Shown here: in pieces, positions 18,254 through 26,631 of the stretch
Numbering within the stretch: position 1 is the stretch's first letter
Layout: each line of letters starts with the position of its first letter
Source: Barnesiella intestinihominis YIT 11860
Lineage (GTDB): Bacteria; Bacteroidota; Bacteroidia; Bacteroidales; Barnesiellaceae
Assembly (NCBI RefSeq): GCF_000296465.1
Contig: NZ_JH815204.1
Location: forward strand, 486,103-550,102
Direction: 5' to 3'
DNA: 64,000 nucleotides
Notes under the pieces: model-generated
What the model saw: only the letters and a program-made list of their open reading frames with translations
What the model was told of the DNA's origin: nothing
Databases searched by the model: none
Position numbers and translations under genes: made by a program

Positions 18254-18811
18254 TTAAGGAATGAGAAAAAGCAAGGCGGCTAACATGTTTTTTTTGAGTT
18301 GTGTTAATACGGAACTGATGGTCTTTTCGACTGTGTTCTTTTTAAGGTTCAGTCGAAGGGCTATTTCATCGTTGGATAGGCCTTCTTTTCGGCTCATGTT
18401 GAATATGGTTCTCTTTTGCGGCGGCAGACTTGCGATGGTCGCGTCCATGAGGCTAAGCAGCTCTTTGGCGTATATTTCGTGTTCGACCGAGGTAGACTGT
18501 GGGGCTGTTTCTTCCAAATGGGATAGATAGTTTTGTTCGGTTATTTGTCTGTCGAATGAGTCGTATACAGCGTTACGGCACATTTTGAAAAGATAGGATT
18601 TCAGTGATTGTATATGCCCGAGCCGGTCGTGCGATATCCATAGTTTACAGAAAATATCTTGGGCGATATCTTGTGCTTGTTCTTTGTCTTTGATGAAGCC
18701 AACAAGGAATCGGAGCACAATAGGGTGGTAGTGTATAAAAATAGCATCGAATGATGTGGTATCTCCCTCGATAAGTCTTTTTAGATGGTATGTCTCTAAT
18801 TCAAGATTCAT
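18254..18811 (-). CDS. ECF sigma-70 family RNA polymerase sigma factor
   Basis: I choose the ATG at 18811, giving 185 residues. The longer frame starts at a TTG that lies within the TACTTTTG promoter box at 18845-18852. Region 2 is visible as FDAIFIHYHPIVLRFLVGFIKDKEQAQDIAQDIFCKLW. Region 4 appears as LPPQKRTIFNMSRKEGLSNDEIALRLNLKKNTVEKTISSVLTQLKK, a helix-turn-helix for -35 recognition. This belongs to the Bacteroides-expansion ECF group that works with FecR and SusC STN domains. It is the first gene of the five-gene minus-strand locus and is expected to drive transcription of the SusC/SusD genes. Confidence 0.95.
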   Translation of the reverse strand: MNLELETYHLKRLIEGDTTSFDAIFIHYHPIVLRFLVGFIKDKEQAQDIAQDIFCKLWISHDRLGHIQSLKSYLFKMCRNAVYDSFDRQITEQNYLSHLEETAPQSTSVEHEIYAKELLSLMDATIASLPPQKRTIFNMSRKEGLSNDEIALRLNLKKNTVEKTISSVLTQLKKNMLAALLFLIP

Positions 18812-18844
18812 GGTATAGCAGGAAGGCTCCGTGTTGTTTTTTGA

Positions 18845-18852
18845 CAAAAGTA
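18845..18852 (-). promoter_or_regulatory. Predicted -7 promoter element of the sigma/FecR/SusCD locus
   Basis: TACTTTTG on the minus strand fits the Bacteroidetes TAnnTTTG box and would start transcription about 25-30 bases before the sigma-factor ATG at 18811. No clear TTTG lies at the usual distance upstream. Confidence 0.45.
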
Positions 18853-19594
18853 TATTTTATTTTGGATAAAGAAAAAGAATGTAATGAATTTTATTTGCGA
18901 ATACCCGAATGTTATGAGGAGTGTTTTTAAGGTTCAGCAGAAAATCCGTGGGGATAGACTTTAATGTTAATGAATGAGGGTGGTTGGAAAGATTTCATAA
19001 GTTTTTTGCAGTAAAAAGGTTACCCCTTGCTATGAGTATACTTTCCATCTATTTTCTTGCATCTTAACCACCAAATAAAGGCGATGTATTTGGGGGGAGT
19101 TTTTGTTTGTATTAATCCCCTCGCCCTGCGGGCACTCCCCCTATATTTTGCTGCGCAAAACACAGGGGGAGAGTGTGAGATGTATATCCCTTTCGCCTCT
19201 GCTCCGATGTTATTCAAAATGCCCCGCCATGTTACGGGGTACGGTAGGAGGGAGAGGGTTAAAAAGCACTAATATTTTAAACTTCTCCATTGCTGTGCCC
19301 CGTAGCATTACGGGGTGTGGCGTTAGCAATAGGGGAGGTGTCACGAAGTGACGGAGGGATTGAAAACGCCATCGTATCAGTCTGTTTATACCGGATATAT
19401 TCCTTTCTCCCCTGACGTGTCCCGTAGCGTTACGGCGAACTGTGTTAGCAATAGGGGAATATACACGAACAATCCCCGTTAATTATCGACTGAGCCACAA
19501 TCCTTACTGATTATCTACTGAACTCAAATATTGTGTATATTTAAAATGCTAAAAGCGTAATGCTTTATTATAAAAGTACTACGCTTTTTGCTTG
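18848..19594. other. Gene-free region with dispersed repeat
   Basis: No real gene is seen in these 747 bases. Bases 18848-19048 look unstructured apart from the sigma promoter. Bases 19049-19490 hold the dispersed palindromic repeat described separately. A 9-base inverted repeat at 19548-19588 (AAAAGCGTA ... TACGCTTTT) follows the tRNA and may be its terminator. Confidence 0.6.
19049..19490. repeat. Dispersed GC-rich palindromic repeat, copy 1
   Basis: The block from 19049 to about 19262 matches 63793-64000 almost base for base. It begins with CTATTTTCTTGCATCTT, continues through a hairpin of CTCCCCCTATATTTTGC / GCAAAACACAGGGGGAG, and ends with a CCCCGCCATGTTACGGGG-type palindrome. Further pieces with the same vocabulary follow at about 19285-19350 and 19400-19470 (CCCCGTAGCATTACGGGG, GTCACGAAGTGAC). 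Open frames across it are by-products of the palindromes. Confidence 0.75.
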
Positions 19595-19681
19595 CGGAAA
19601 GAGAGGGATTCGAACCCTCGGTACCCGTAAGGGTACAACGGTTTTCGAGACCGTCCCGATCGACCACTCCGGCATCTTTCC
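19595..19681 (-). tRNA. tRNA-Ser(CGA)
   Basis: Read on the minus strand, the 87-base gene has a 7-bp acceptor stem (GGAAAGA / TCTTTCC) and discriminator G. The anticodon arm is ACGGT-CTCGAAA-ACCGT with anticodon CGA. There is a long variable arm (GTACCC TTAC GGGTAC), as serine tRNAs have, and a T arm GAGGGTTCGAATCCCTC. CCA is not encoded. Confidence 0.96.
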
Positions 19682-19768
19682 AATGGTCTATTATTTTCGA
19701 GGGGCAAAGGTAGAGAAAAGAATCGAGTAGAGATTATTTTAATTGTAAAAAAAACTAAAACAAATTGA

Positions 19769-20248
19769 CTATTCTTTTTCTTTCCATGTTTTATAGGGGT
19801 GTTTTGCCAGATTGGAATTGTAATAGCGGGGGTCGCCTGTAACTTCTGTTTCTATGAAAGGAGGTAAATCGAATTGTTCCGACTCTGATTTTAGCTCGAT
19901 TTCGGCAATAACCAGTCCGTCATTATTGCCCATGAATTCGTCTATTTCCCATTTGTGTCCGGCATAGGGATAAATGTACCTTTTCTTTTCGATGATTGAA
20001 GGAAGACAGAGTGATCCGAGCATTTCGGCAGCATCGGCTACCGGAATGGGGTATTCGAATTCTTTACGGGTACAACCTGTGGTAACGCCTTTGAGAGTAA
20101 TGAATGCATTATTCCCGGAAATTCGTATGCGCACGGTTCTTTCTTTATCGATTGAGATGTATCCTTGTTTATAATATTTGCATTCGATTGATTCTTGTCG
20201 GTATGACTGGTCTTTTACTGTGTATTTGCGTTCTATTTCGGCACTCAT
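19769..20248 (-). CDS. CYTH domain protein (triphosphate tunnel enzyme family)
   Basis: The 159-residue protein starts with the family signature ExExK (E4-I-E6-R-K8). It then shows alternating charged strands expected for the eight-strand tunnel: RTVRIRISGNNAFITLKG, KEFEYPIP, KKRYIYPYAGHKWEIDEFMG, and LVIAEIELKSESE. Its size fits the short bacterial CYTH proteins, which hydrolyse tripolyphosphate or thiamine triphosphate with a divalent metal. A CyaB-type adenylate cyclase activity is less likely from length and genomic setting. Cytoplasmic; no linked genes. Confidence 0.9.
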   Translation of the reverse strand: MSAEIERKYTVKDQSYRQESIECKYYKQGYISIDKERTVRIRISGNNAFITLKGVTTGCTRKEFEYPIPVADAAEMLGSLCLPSIIEKKRYIYPYAGHKWEIDEFMGNNDGLVIAEIELKSESEQFDLPPFIETEVTGDPRYYNSNLAKHPYKTWKEKE

Positions 20249-20388
20249 GATTTAACATATATAAATAGAATGCCGAATATAGTACATTTATTTGGTTTAA
20301 GAAGCAGAATAGAAATCCCGACATTATTAAACATTGTTAAACCCATAAAGTGAAGATAATAAAACTCCGAGAGCCGACAGTTTTTTTG

Positions 20389-20396
20389 TACTTTTG
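20389..20396 (+). promoter_or_regulatory. Predicted -7 element of the DUF5686 gene
   Basis: TACTTTTG lies 66 bases before the ATG and matches the TAnnTTTG consensus. The -33 element is weak. Confidence 0.45.
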
Positions 20397-20461
20397 CATT
20401 TTGAAAATTCGAGAGAATCGAATATCGGGACCAATTATAATATACAGTTTGTGAGACTTTT

Positions 20462-23008
20462 ATGACAAAAAAGATATATGTGGTATTAACCCTTTGCCTA
20501 TTATTTATAGGACTTCCTATTTCGGCTACGGCACAAAAGGCGACAGTGATAAAGGGGATAGTACGAGATTCCATAACCCATGAGCCTATATCTTATGCTT
20601 CTGTTTTTTTTGTGGGGAGCGATAAGGGACTTATGACGGACGATGACGGTAAGTTTGCCGTTTCGGTACGTGATAATTTTCTCAATGTTCGATTTTCTAC
20701 GTTGGGTTATCGAGAGAAGACGGTTTTTGTAAAGAAAGGAGCCGAGAATGATTTGGTTATCGATTTGGTTCCATCGGATTATGTCTTGAAAGAGGTGGTC
20801 GTGAAACCGAAAAAGGAGAAATACAGTAAGAAAAATAATCCGGCAGTGGAGTTTGTAAAAAAATTGATAGAGCGTCGCCACGTAGGAGATCCGAAAAATC
20901 ACGATTTTTATAATTATGAAAAGTATGAAAAGATGACTTTTGCCCTGAATGAATTTTCGGAGGAACAAAAGAAAAAGTGGCTTTTCAAAAAATTCCAATT
21001 TATTTTTGACTATGTCGATACTTCGGAGGTTTCGGGCAAACCTATTCTGACTGTTTCGATAAAGGAGAAGATCGCCGAGAATTATTATCGTCGCAGCCCG
21101 GAAACTGAGAAATCTGTGGTGACCGGTATTAAGCGGGCAGGAATCGACGAAATATTCAGCCAAGAAAGCGTGCAAATGTTGTGTGAGGATTTATTCCGGG
21201 AAATCGATATTTTCAGGAATGATATTACTCTGTTGAATAATAGATTCGTGAGCCCTTTGTCCAACATAGGTACTTCGTTTTATAAGTATTATTTATTAGA
21301 TACGATTCTGGTAGACGGCGTGAAATGCGTGGATTTAGGCTTTGTTCCGTTTAATTCGGAGTCGTTCGGCTTTACAGGTCATATTTATGTGCCCGAAGGA
21401 GATTCGACCTATTTTATCAAGAAGGTGAAGTTGAACGTGCCTCGGGATATCAATCTTAATTATGTCGAGAATATGTATCTCGAACAGGATTATGAACGTT
21501 TGGAAGACGGGACGCGTATTAAAACGAAAGACGATGCCATTATAGAGTTCCGGATTATGCCTGCCACGCAAGGATTGTATGCAAGGCGTATGACCACCTA
21601 TGATAAATTTACCTTTACTCCTCCCGACGATTTGTCGGTTTATGATTTTGAGGGTCGGGAGAAAGTAGAAGTGGATGCTCAGGCAAAACCGGAAGAGTTC
21701 TGGGTAGACAATCGTCATGTGCCGGTAAAGAAAAAGGAGAATGCCGTAGATAAACTTTTAGCTCGACTACGAGAGGTTCCGGTATTCTATTATACAGAGA
21801 AAGTTTTGGGAATACTAATCAGCGGTTATATAGAAACAGGGAAAGACAGTAAGTTCGATTTCGGGCCGATGAATACGACTATTAGTGCAAATGAAATAGA
21901 GGGCGCTCGTTTCAGAATAGGTGGACTAACTACCGCCCAACTAAATCCACATTGGTTTGCTCGCGGTTATGTGGCTTATGGAACCAAAGATGAAAAGGTT
22001 AAATATTCGGGCGAAGTAGAATATTCGTTCAATAAGAAGAAATTTCATTCCCGGGAGTTCCCCATCAATTCTATCAAGCTGAGCCATTCGTACGACATAG
22101 ACCAATTGGGACAGCATTATCTGTACACGAATAAAGACAATGTTTTCCTTTCTTTGAAACGTAAGGGCGATAATAAAGCTACTTATTTAAGAAAGACCGA
22201 GTTGTCTTATTTGCAAGAACGAAAGGGCGGTTTTTCATTCGGTTTGGGTATTCGTAACGAGATACAGCAAATGGCGACCGACCGTATCGCTTTTATCGAT
22301 GGATACGGTAAAAAGATAAAGGATTATATGCAAACCAATTTTGAGGTGAAATTGCGCTTCGCTCCCAATGAAAAATTTTACCAAACGAAAAGCCAACGTT
22401 TCCCAATCAATTTGGATGCTCCCGTGTTGACACTCTCTCATAATTTTGCTTTCAAAAATTTCTTGGGCAGCAAGTATTCATATAATCATACCGAATTTGG
22501 GATTCAGAAACGTTTTTGGTTCTCGGCATTCGGTTATTTCGATGCTATTGTGAAGGCCGGAAAGGTATGGGACAAAGTTCCTTTTCCTATGTTGATACTT
22601 CCTAATGCGAATCTTTCTTATACGATTCAACCGGAATCATATGCTTTGATGAATGCTCTCGAATTTATCAACGACCAGTATGTGTCGTGGGATTTTACTT
22701 ATTATGCAAACGGAGCTTTGTTCAATCGTATCCCTCTGTTGAAATATATGAAATTGAGAGAGGTGTTTGCGTTCAGAGGTTTGTACGGTAGTTTGAGCAA
22801 GAAGAATAATCCACTGTATAATAAAGATTTATTCGTATTCCCGAAGGGTAGTACCGAAATGGATAAAATGCCCTATATGGAATGTAGTGTAGGTCTTGAT
22901 AATATATTTACCATTTTGCGGGTAGATTATGTATGGCGATTGACCTATCGGGAAAGCCCGAACGTGAGCAAAGGCGGGGTACGTATCGCCTTGCATTTTT
23001 CGTTTTGA
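20462..23008 (+). CDS. DUF5686 outer-membrane protein with carboxypeptidase-like N-terminal domain
   Basis: The 848-residue protein has a signal peptide at 1-24 (ISATAQ) and a carboxypeptidase-regulatory-like beta-sandwich at about 28-112 (IKGIVRDSITHEPISYASVFFVGSDKGLMTDDDGKF). A long DUF5686 region follows (KKNNPAVEFVKKLIERRHVGDPKNHDFYNYEKYEK). The C-terminal half is barrel-like and ends RIALHFSF with an aromatic final residue. The family is common in Bacteroidetes and predicted to sit in the outer membrane, without established function. It has no SusD or hydrolase partner. Confidence 0.88.
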   Translation: MTKKIYVVLTLCLLFIGLPISATAQKATVIKGIVRDSITHEPISYASVFFVGSDKGLMTDDDGKFAVSVRDNFLNVRFSTLGYREKTVFVKKGAENDLVIDLVPSDYVLKEVVVKPKKEKYSKKNNPAVEFVKKLIERRHVGDPKNHDFYNYEKYEKMTFALNEFSEEQKKKWLFKKFQFIFDYVDTSEVSGKPILTVSIKEKIAENYYRRSPETEKSVVTGIKRAGIDEIFSQESVQMLCEDLFREIDIFRNDITLLNNRFVSPLSNIGTSFYKYYLLDTILVDGVKCVDLGFVPFNSESFGFTGHIYVPEGDSTYFIKKVKLNVPRDINLNYVENMYLEQDYERLEDGTRIKTKDDAIIEFRIMPATQGLYARRMTTYDKFTFTPPDDLSVYDFEGREKVEVDAQAKPEEFWVDNRHVPVKKKENAVDKLLARLREVPVFYYTEKVLGILISGYIETGKDSKFDFGPMNTTISANEIEGARFRIGGLTTAQLNPHWFARGYVAYGTKDEKVKYSGEVEYSFNKKKFHSREFPINSIKLSHSYDIDQLGQHYLYTNKDNVFLSLKRKGDNKATYLRKTELSYLQERKGGFSFGLGIRNEIQQMATDRIAFIDGYGKKIKDYMQTNFEVKLRFAPNEKFYQTKSQRFPINLDAPVLTLSHNFAFKNFLGSKYSYNHTEFGIQKRFWFSAFGYFDAIVKAGKVWDKVPFPMLILPNANLSYTIQPESYALMNALEFINDQYVSWDFTYYANGALFNRIPLLKYMKLREVFAFRGLYGSLSKKNNPLYNKDLFVFPKGSTEMDKMPYMECSVGLDNIFTILRVDYVWRLTYRESPNVSKGGVRIALHFSF

Positions 23009-23500
23009 GGGTGGCTTCTCTTGACTCTTTTTGTGATTTGTGATAGTGCATTGCCCGGTCGAAACGATGGCGTGGCTAGGGGAATCGTTTGCCGTCTTGT
23101 TTTCATTTTTGTAACCCCTCCGTCCTACGGACACTTCCCCTATATTTTGCTGAGCAAAACACCCCGCAATGCTGCGGGGCACGGCAGAGGAGGTTTAAAA
23201 TATTTCTGATAATAAAAGCTGAAATACCCTGCAAGGCTACGGGGTACGGTAAAAGAAGGGGGGAATGCCCTTCTGTCACATTATTTTAGCGAGTGGGATA
23301 GATTGATTGTATTTGGCCTTCTCCCCAGTGTTGCGTTGGCACGATAGGGGAGAAACCGAGAAAACAGCAGTTTCTGAGGAGAGATTCATCTCTAAAATTC
23401 AAATCTACTTCCACGAATTTTCTACTGAATCGTTTTTCCTTTTAATTGCGTTTTGTGGTTATTTGTGTTACCTTTGTGATTTAACTTAAAAGATGTATTT
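23009..23500. repeat. Dispersed GC-rich palindromic repeat, copy 2, in a gene-free stretch
   Basis: Bases 23100-23250 repeat the same vocabulary as copy 1: ACCCCTCCGTCCTACGG, ACTTCCCCTATATTTTGC, GAGCAAAACACCCCGC, and a GCAATGCTGCGGGG palindrome. A further decayed piece lies at about 23313-23352 (CTTCTCCCC ... GGGGAGAAA). The rest of the 492 bases holds only the promoter of the GH16 gene. Confidence 0.65.
23447..23477 (+). promoter_or_regulatory. Predicted promoter of the GH16 gene
   Basis: TTG at 23447-23449, a 20-base spacer, and TACCTTTG at 23470-23477. The expected start site leaves a leader of about 15-20 bases before the ATG at 23501. Confidence 0.6.
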
Positions 23501-24304
23501 ATGAGAAAAGTATTTGTATTGATGTGGTCCGCTTTATTTTTAGGCGGGCTGATTTCGTGTGTCTCCTCGGGAGATTCGTCTAGATGGGAGTTGGTGTGGG
23601 AAGATGACTTCAATGGTACTTCTTTCGACACGGCAACATGGTCTAAAATTCCGAGGGCCAATCCTGAATGGGCTCGACATATGTCGGACAATGAGGCCTG
23701 TTATGAGATGCGAGATGGTAACTTGGTATTGAAAGGTATCGTGAATACCGATCTCGAAAATGATACTGCTCCGTATATTACCGGGGGTGTATATACCAAG
23801 AATAAACGAGGATTTCATGGCGGCCGTCTCGAAGTGAAAGCTAAATTGCAGGGTGCGCAAGGTGCTTGGCCGGCTATTTGGCTCAAACCTTGTGACGAGG
23901 CTCAATGGAAGTGGCCGTGGGCCGGAGAGATCGATGTCATGGAGCGTTTGAACCACGATTCGATTGCTTATCAAACGATACATACCGCTTATACGATCGA
24001 GAGAAAACAGACACGTAACCCGCGTCACGGTTCAAAAGGAACTATTAATCCCGATGATTATAATGTGTATGCCGTAGAAATGTATCCCGATAGCCTTGTT
24101 TTCTTTATCAATGAAAATCGCACCTTTACTTATCCGCGCATAGATACGGGAGAGGGTGACGAATTGCAATTCCCGTTTAAGAAACCTTACTATCTATTGA
24201 TCGATATGCAGCTGGACGGTGGTTGGGTAGGTCCTGTGGATACGCTCGATTTGCCGGTCGAAATGGTCGTAGACTGGGTACGTTATTATAAAGAGAAAGA
24301 ATAA
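23501..24304 (+). CDS. Glycoside hydrolase family 16 lipoprotein (beta-1,3-glucanase type)
   Basis: The 267-residue protein has a lipoprotein signal (GGLISC, lipidated Cys20) and a single GH16 domain at about 30-265. The catalytic signature E143-I-D145-V-M-E148 is complete. The extra residue (ExDxxE rather than ExDxE) is typical of the laminarinase-type GH16 enzymes that cut beta-1,3- or mixed beta-glucan. Substrate-side motifs AWPAIWLKP and the terminal VVDWVRYYKEK are also present. It stands alone with its own promoter and a terminator, without SusC/SusD partners, so it is an orphan surface or periplasmic glucanase. Exact linkage specificity is not readable. Confidence 0.93.
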   Translation: MRKVFVLMWSALFLGGLISCVSSGDSSRWELVWEDDFNGTSFDTATWSKIPRANPEWARHMSDNEACYEMRDGNLVLKGIVNTDLENDTAPYITGGVYTKNKRGFHGGRLEVKAKLQGAQGAWPAIWLKPCDEAQWKWPWAGEIDVMERLNHDSIAYQTIHTAYTIERKQTRNPRHGSKGTINPDDYNVYAVEMYPDSLVFFINENRTFTYPRIDTGEGDELQFPFKKPYYLLIDMQLDGGWVGPVDTLDLPVEMVVDWVRYYKEKE

Positions 24305-24324
24305 TGGGATAGATATCTGATGAA

Positions 24325-24358
24325 AAAAGGAGCTCTGTACAGAGCTCCTTTTTTTGTA
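24325..24358. terminator. Bidirectional terminator between GH16 and M3 peptidase genes
   Basis: A perfect palindromic hairpin AAAAAGGAGCTCTG / CAGAGCTCCTTTTT with T-rich ends on both strands lies between the convergent genes. Confidence 0.88.
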
Positions 24359-24377
24359 AACGATCTATTTGTTGGCT

Positions 24378-26459
24378 TTACTTAATGATTCCGTCACGCC
24401 GCATTAATGCATCTATCGTGGGTTCGCTTCCTTTGAAGCGTTTGTATAGAATCATGGGATTTTCCGTACCGCCCCGCTTCAAGATATTGTCGCGGAATGA
24501 TGTGGCTGTAACCGGGTCGAAAATGCCGTTAGCCTTAAATACGGAGAATGCATCGGCATCAAGAACTTCGGCCCATTTATAGCCGTAGTATCCTGCGGCA
24601 TAACCACCCGAAAAGATGTGACTGAATTGAGGTGCAATGAGTGTACCTTCTACATCGGGTAATACTAATGTTTTATCGATAGCGGCTTTTTCAAAAGCGA
24701 TAGCGTCGTCTACCGGGGCGGTGATTGTATGATATGCCATATCGAGGTTCCCGAAAGTCAATTGGCGTACGCAAGAATAGGCAGCAAGGTATTGACTGGA
24801 TTTTTTAATTTTTTCCACCAATTCGACCGGAATTTTTTCACCGGTTTTGTAGTGGACTGCAAAGCTGTCGAGAAATTCTTTTTCGGAAAGATAGTTCTCA
24901 TTGAATTGTGAAGGAAGTTCCACGAAATCGCGATATACGTTTGTCCCGGAAAGCGAAGCGTAAGTGACGTCGGAAAGTAATCCGTGCAGAGCGTGTCCAA
25001 ATTCATGTAGGAATGTTTCTACTTCGTCGTAAGTTAATAGGGCAGGAGTATCCGACGTAGGGCGAGAGAAGTTCATGACAATCGTTACATGCGGACGGCT
25101 GTCTTTTCCGTTTTCTTCTTTCCATTGTCCTTTGAACTCTGTCATCCAAGCTCCGGCTCGTTTCCCGTCGCGGGGGAAAAAGTCGGTATATATAACTCCC
25201 ACGTAATTCCCGTCATTGTCGGTTACTTCGAATGCTTCGACTTCGGGGTGATATACCGGGATTTTAGGATTTTTTGTAAAGTGTAATCCGTATAGGCGAG
25301 TGGCTAACCCGAATACTCCTTTTATCGTATTGTTTACTTCGAAGTAGGGGCGTAGCATTTCATCGTTGAGGTCGTATTTGATGTGTTTAAGTTGTTCGGA
25401 ATAGTAACTGAAATCCCACGGCATTAGGGTTATGTCTTTCCCTTCTTTTCCGATGGCGAAACCTTCGACTTCTTTAACGTCTTGCAGGGCTGCCGGTTTG
25501 TAGGCATCGAGCAGTTGATTCAGCAAGTTGTAGACGTTGTCACTGTTACCGGCCATAGTGCGTTGGAGTTTATACTCTGCATAGTTGGGCTTGTCGAAAA
25601 GTTTTGCCATTTCGAGTCGCACTTCGGCGATACGTTTTAAGACGGGAATGTTGTTGTATTCGCCCGACAGATTACGTGAATTGTATGCGCGATACAGTTT
25701 TTCTCTTAAATCTCTGCGAGAAGAATATTTCATGAAAGCGCTGTAACTGGGATAGGAGAGATTGACCATAAATCCTTCTTTCCCTTTGCTCTTTGCTAGT
25801 GCCGCAGCGGCATCTCGCGCGCTTTGGGGGAGTCCTTCCAAATCGTTCTCGGAGAGCATCATGCTGAAAAGATTGGTTTCTTTCAAAACATTTTGTCCGA
25901 ATGTGAGTGTGAGCTGGCTTAGTTCCGAGGATAATTTTCTGTATTGTTCCCGGTCTTCACCTTTCAATTCGGCTCCGCTTAGAGCGAAAGACTCGTAGGT
26001 CTCTTTGAGGAGTGTTTTTTGCTCGGGCGTGAGATCGAGCTGGTCACGACGGTCATAAACGAACTTGATGCGGTCGAAAAGTTTTTCGTTCAAGCTGATG
26101 TTGTTACTGTGTTCCGAAAGCATGGGTTGTACTCGTTGGGAGATTTCCATCATTTCGTCGTTGCTTTCGGCGCTCAGTAAAGCGAAAAATGCACTAGCGA
26201 CCCGGTTTAGCATTTGACCGCTTCGATCGAGCGCTTCGATGGTGTTTTCGAATGTGGGCATCGAACGTTGATTGACAATCGCGTCGATTTCTTTCTGATT
26301 TTCTTCTATGGCTTTTTTAAAAGCCGGTTCGTAATGCGACAATTTTATTTTGTCGAACGGTACGGTTTGGTGGGGCGTTTTATAAGTCCCGAAAAAAGGA
26401 TTAGCAGCTTGTGCCATGATTGTAAAAACAGTTAAGGCAGATAATAAAATTTTTTTCAT
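24378..26459 (-). CDS. dcp: M3 family zinc metallopeptidase, peptidyl-dipeptidase Dcp type
   Basis: I place the start at the ATG at 26459, where a clean signal peptide begins (MKKILLSALTVFTIMAQA). The frame extending to 26570 has no such signal. The mature protein of about 675 residues has the zinc motif HEFGH at about 483-487, with the second ligand region LPSQFNENYL downstream. It also has the family ends NPFFGTYKTPHQTVPFDKI and ILKRGGTENPMILYKRFKGSEP. Dcp removes C-terminal dipeptides from short peptides, and the signal peptide places this one in the periplasm. It is divergent from the LTA-synthase-like gene, with start codons about 170 bases apart. Oligopeptidase A specificity is the alternative. 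Confidence 0.92.
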   Translation of the reverse strand: MKKILLSALTVFTIMAQAANPFFGTYKTPHQTVPFDKIKLSHYEPAFKKAIEENQKEIDAIVNQRSMPTFENTIEALDRSGQMLNRVASAFFALLSAESNDEMMEISQRVQPMLSEHSNNISLNEKLFDRIKFVYDRRDQLDLTPEQKTLLKETYESFALSGAELKGEDREQYRKLSSELSQLTLTFGQNVLKETNLFSMMLSENDLEGLPQSARDAAAALAKSKGKEGFMVNLSYPSYSAFMKYSSRRDLREKLYRAYNSRNLSGEYNNIPVLKRIAEVRLEMAKLFDKPNYAEYKLQRTMAGNSDNVYNLLNQLLDAYKPAALQDVKEVEGFAIGKEGKDITLMPWDFSYYSEQLKHIKYDLNDEMLRPYFEVNNTIKGVFGLATRLYGLHFTKNPKIPVYHPEVEAFEVTDNDGNYVGVIYTDFFPRDGKRAGAWMTEFKGQWKEENGKDSRPHVTIVMNFSRPTSDTPALLTYDEVETFLHEFGHALHGLLSDVTYASLSGTNVYRDFVELPSQFNENYLSEKEFLDSFAVHYKTGEKIPVELVEKIKKSSQYLAAYSCVRQLTFGNLDMAYHTITAPVDDAIAFEKAAIDKTLVLPDVEGTLIAPQFSHIFSGGYAAGYYGYKWAEVLDADAFSVFKANGIFDPVTATSFRDNILKRGGTENPMILYKRFKGSEPTIDALMRRDGIIK

Positions 26460-26631
26460 TTCTACTGTATTATGTAATGTAATTTCTATTTGCAAACAAA
26501 GGTCACAATTTATAATTATTCTAACTAATCTTCGACACTTAATAAATATTAAACAAAGTAATTCGTACATGTATTTCGAGTTTGCCGTTCTTTTTTATAT
26601 TACTTTTACACTCCGTAAAAATGACAGAAAT

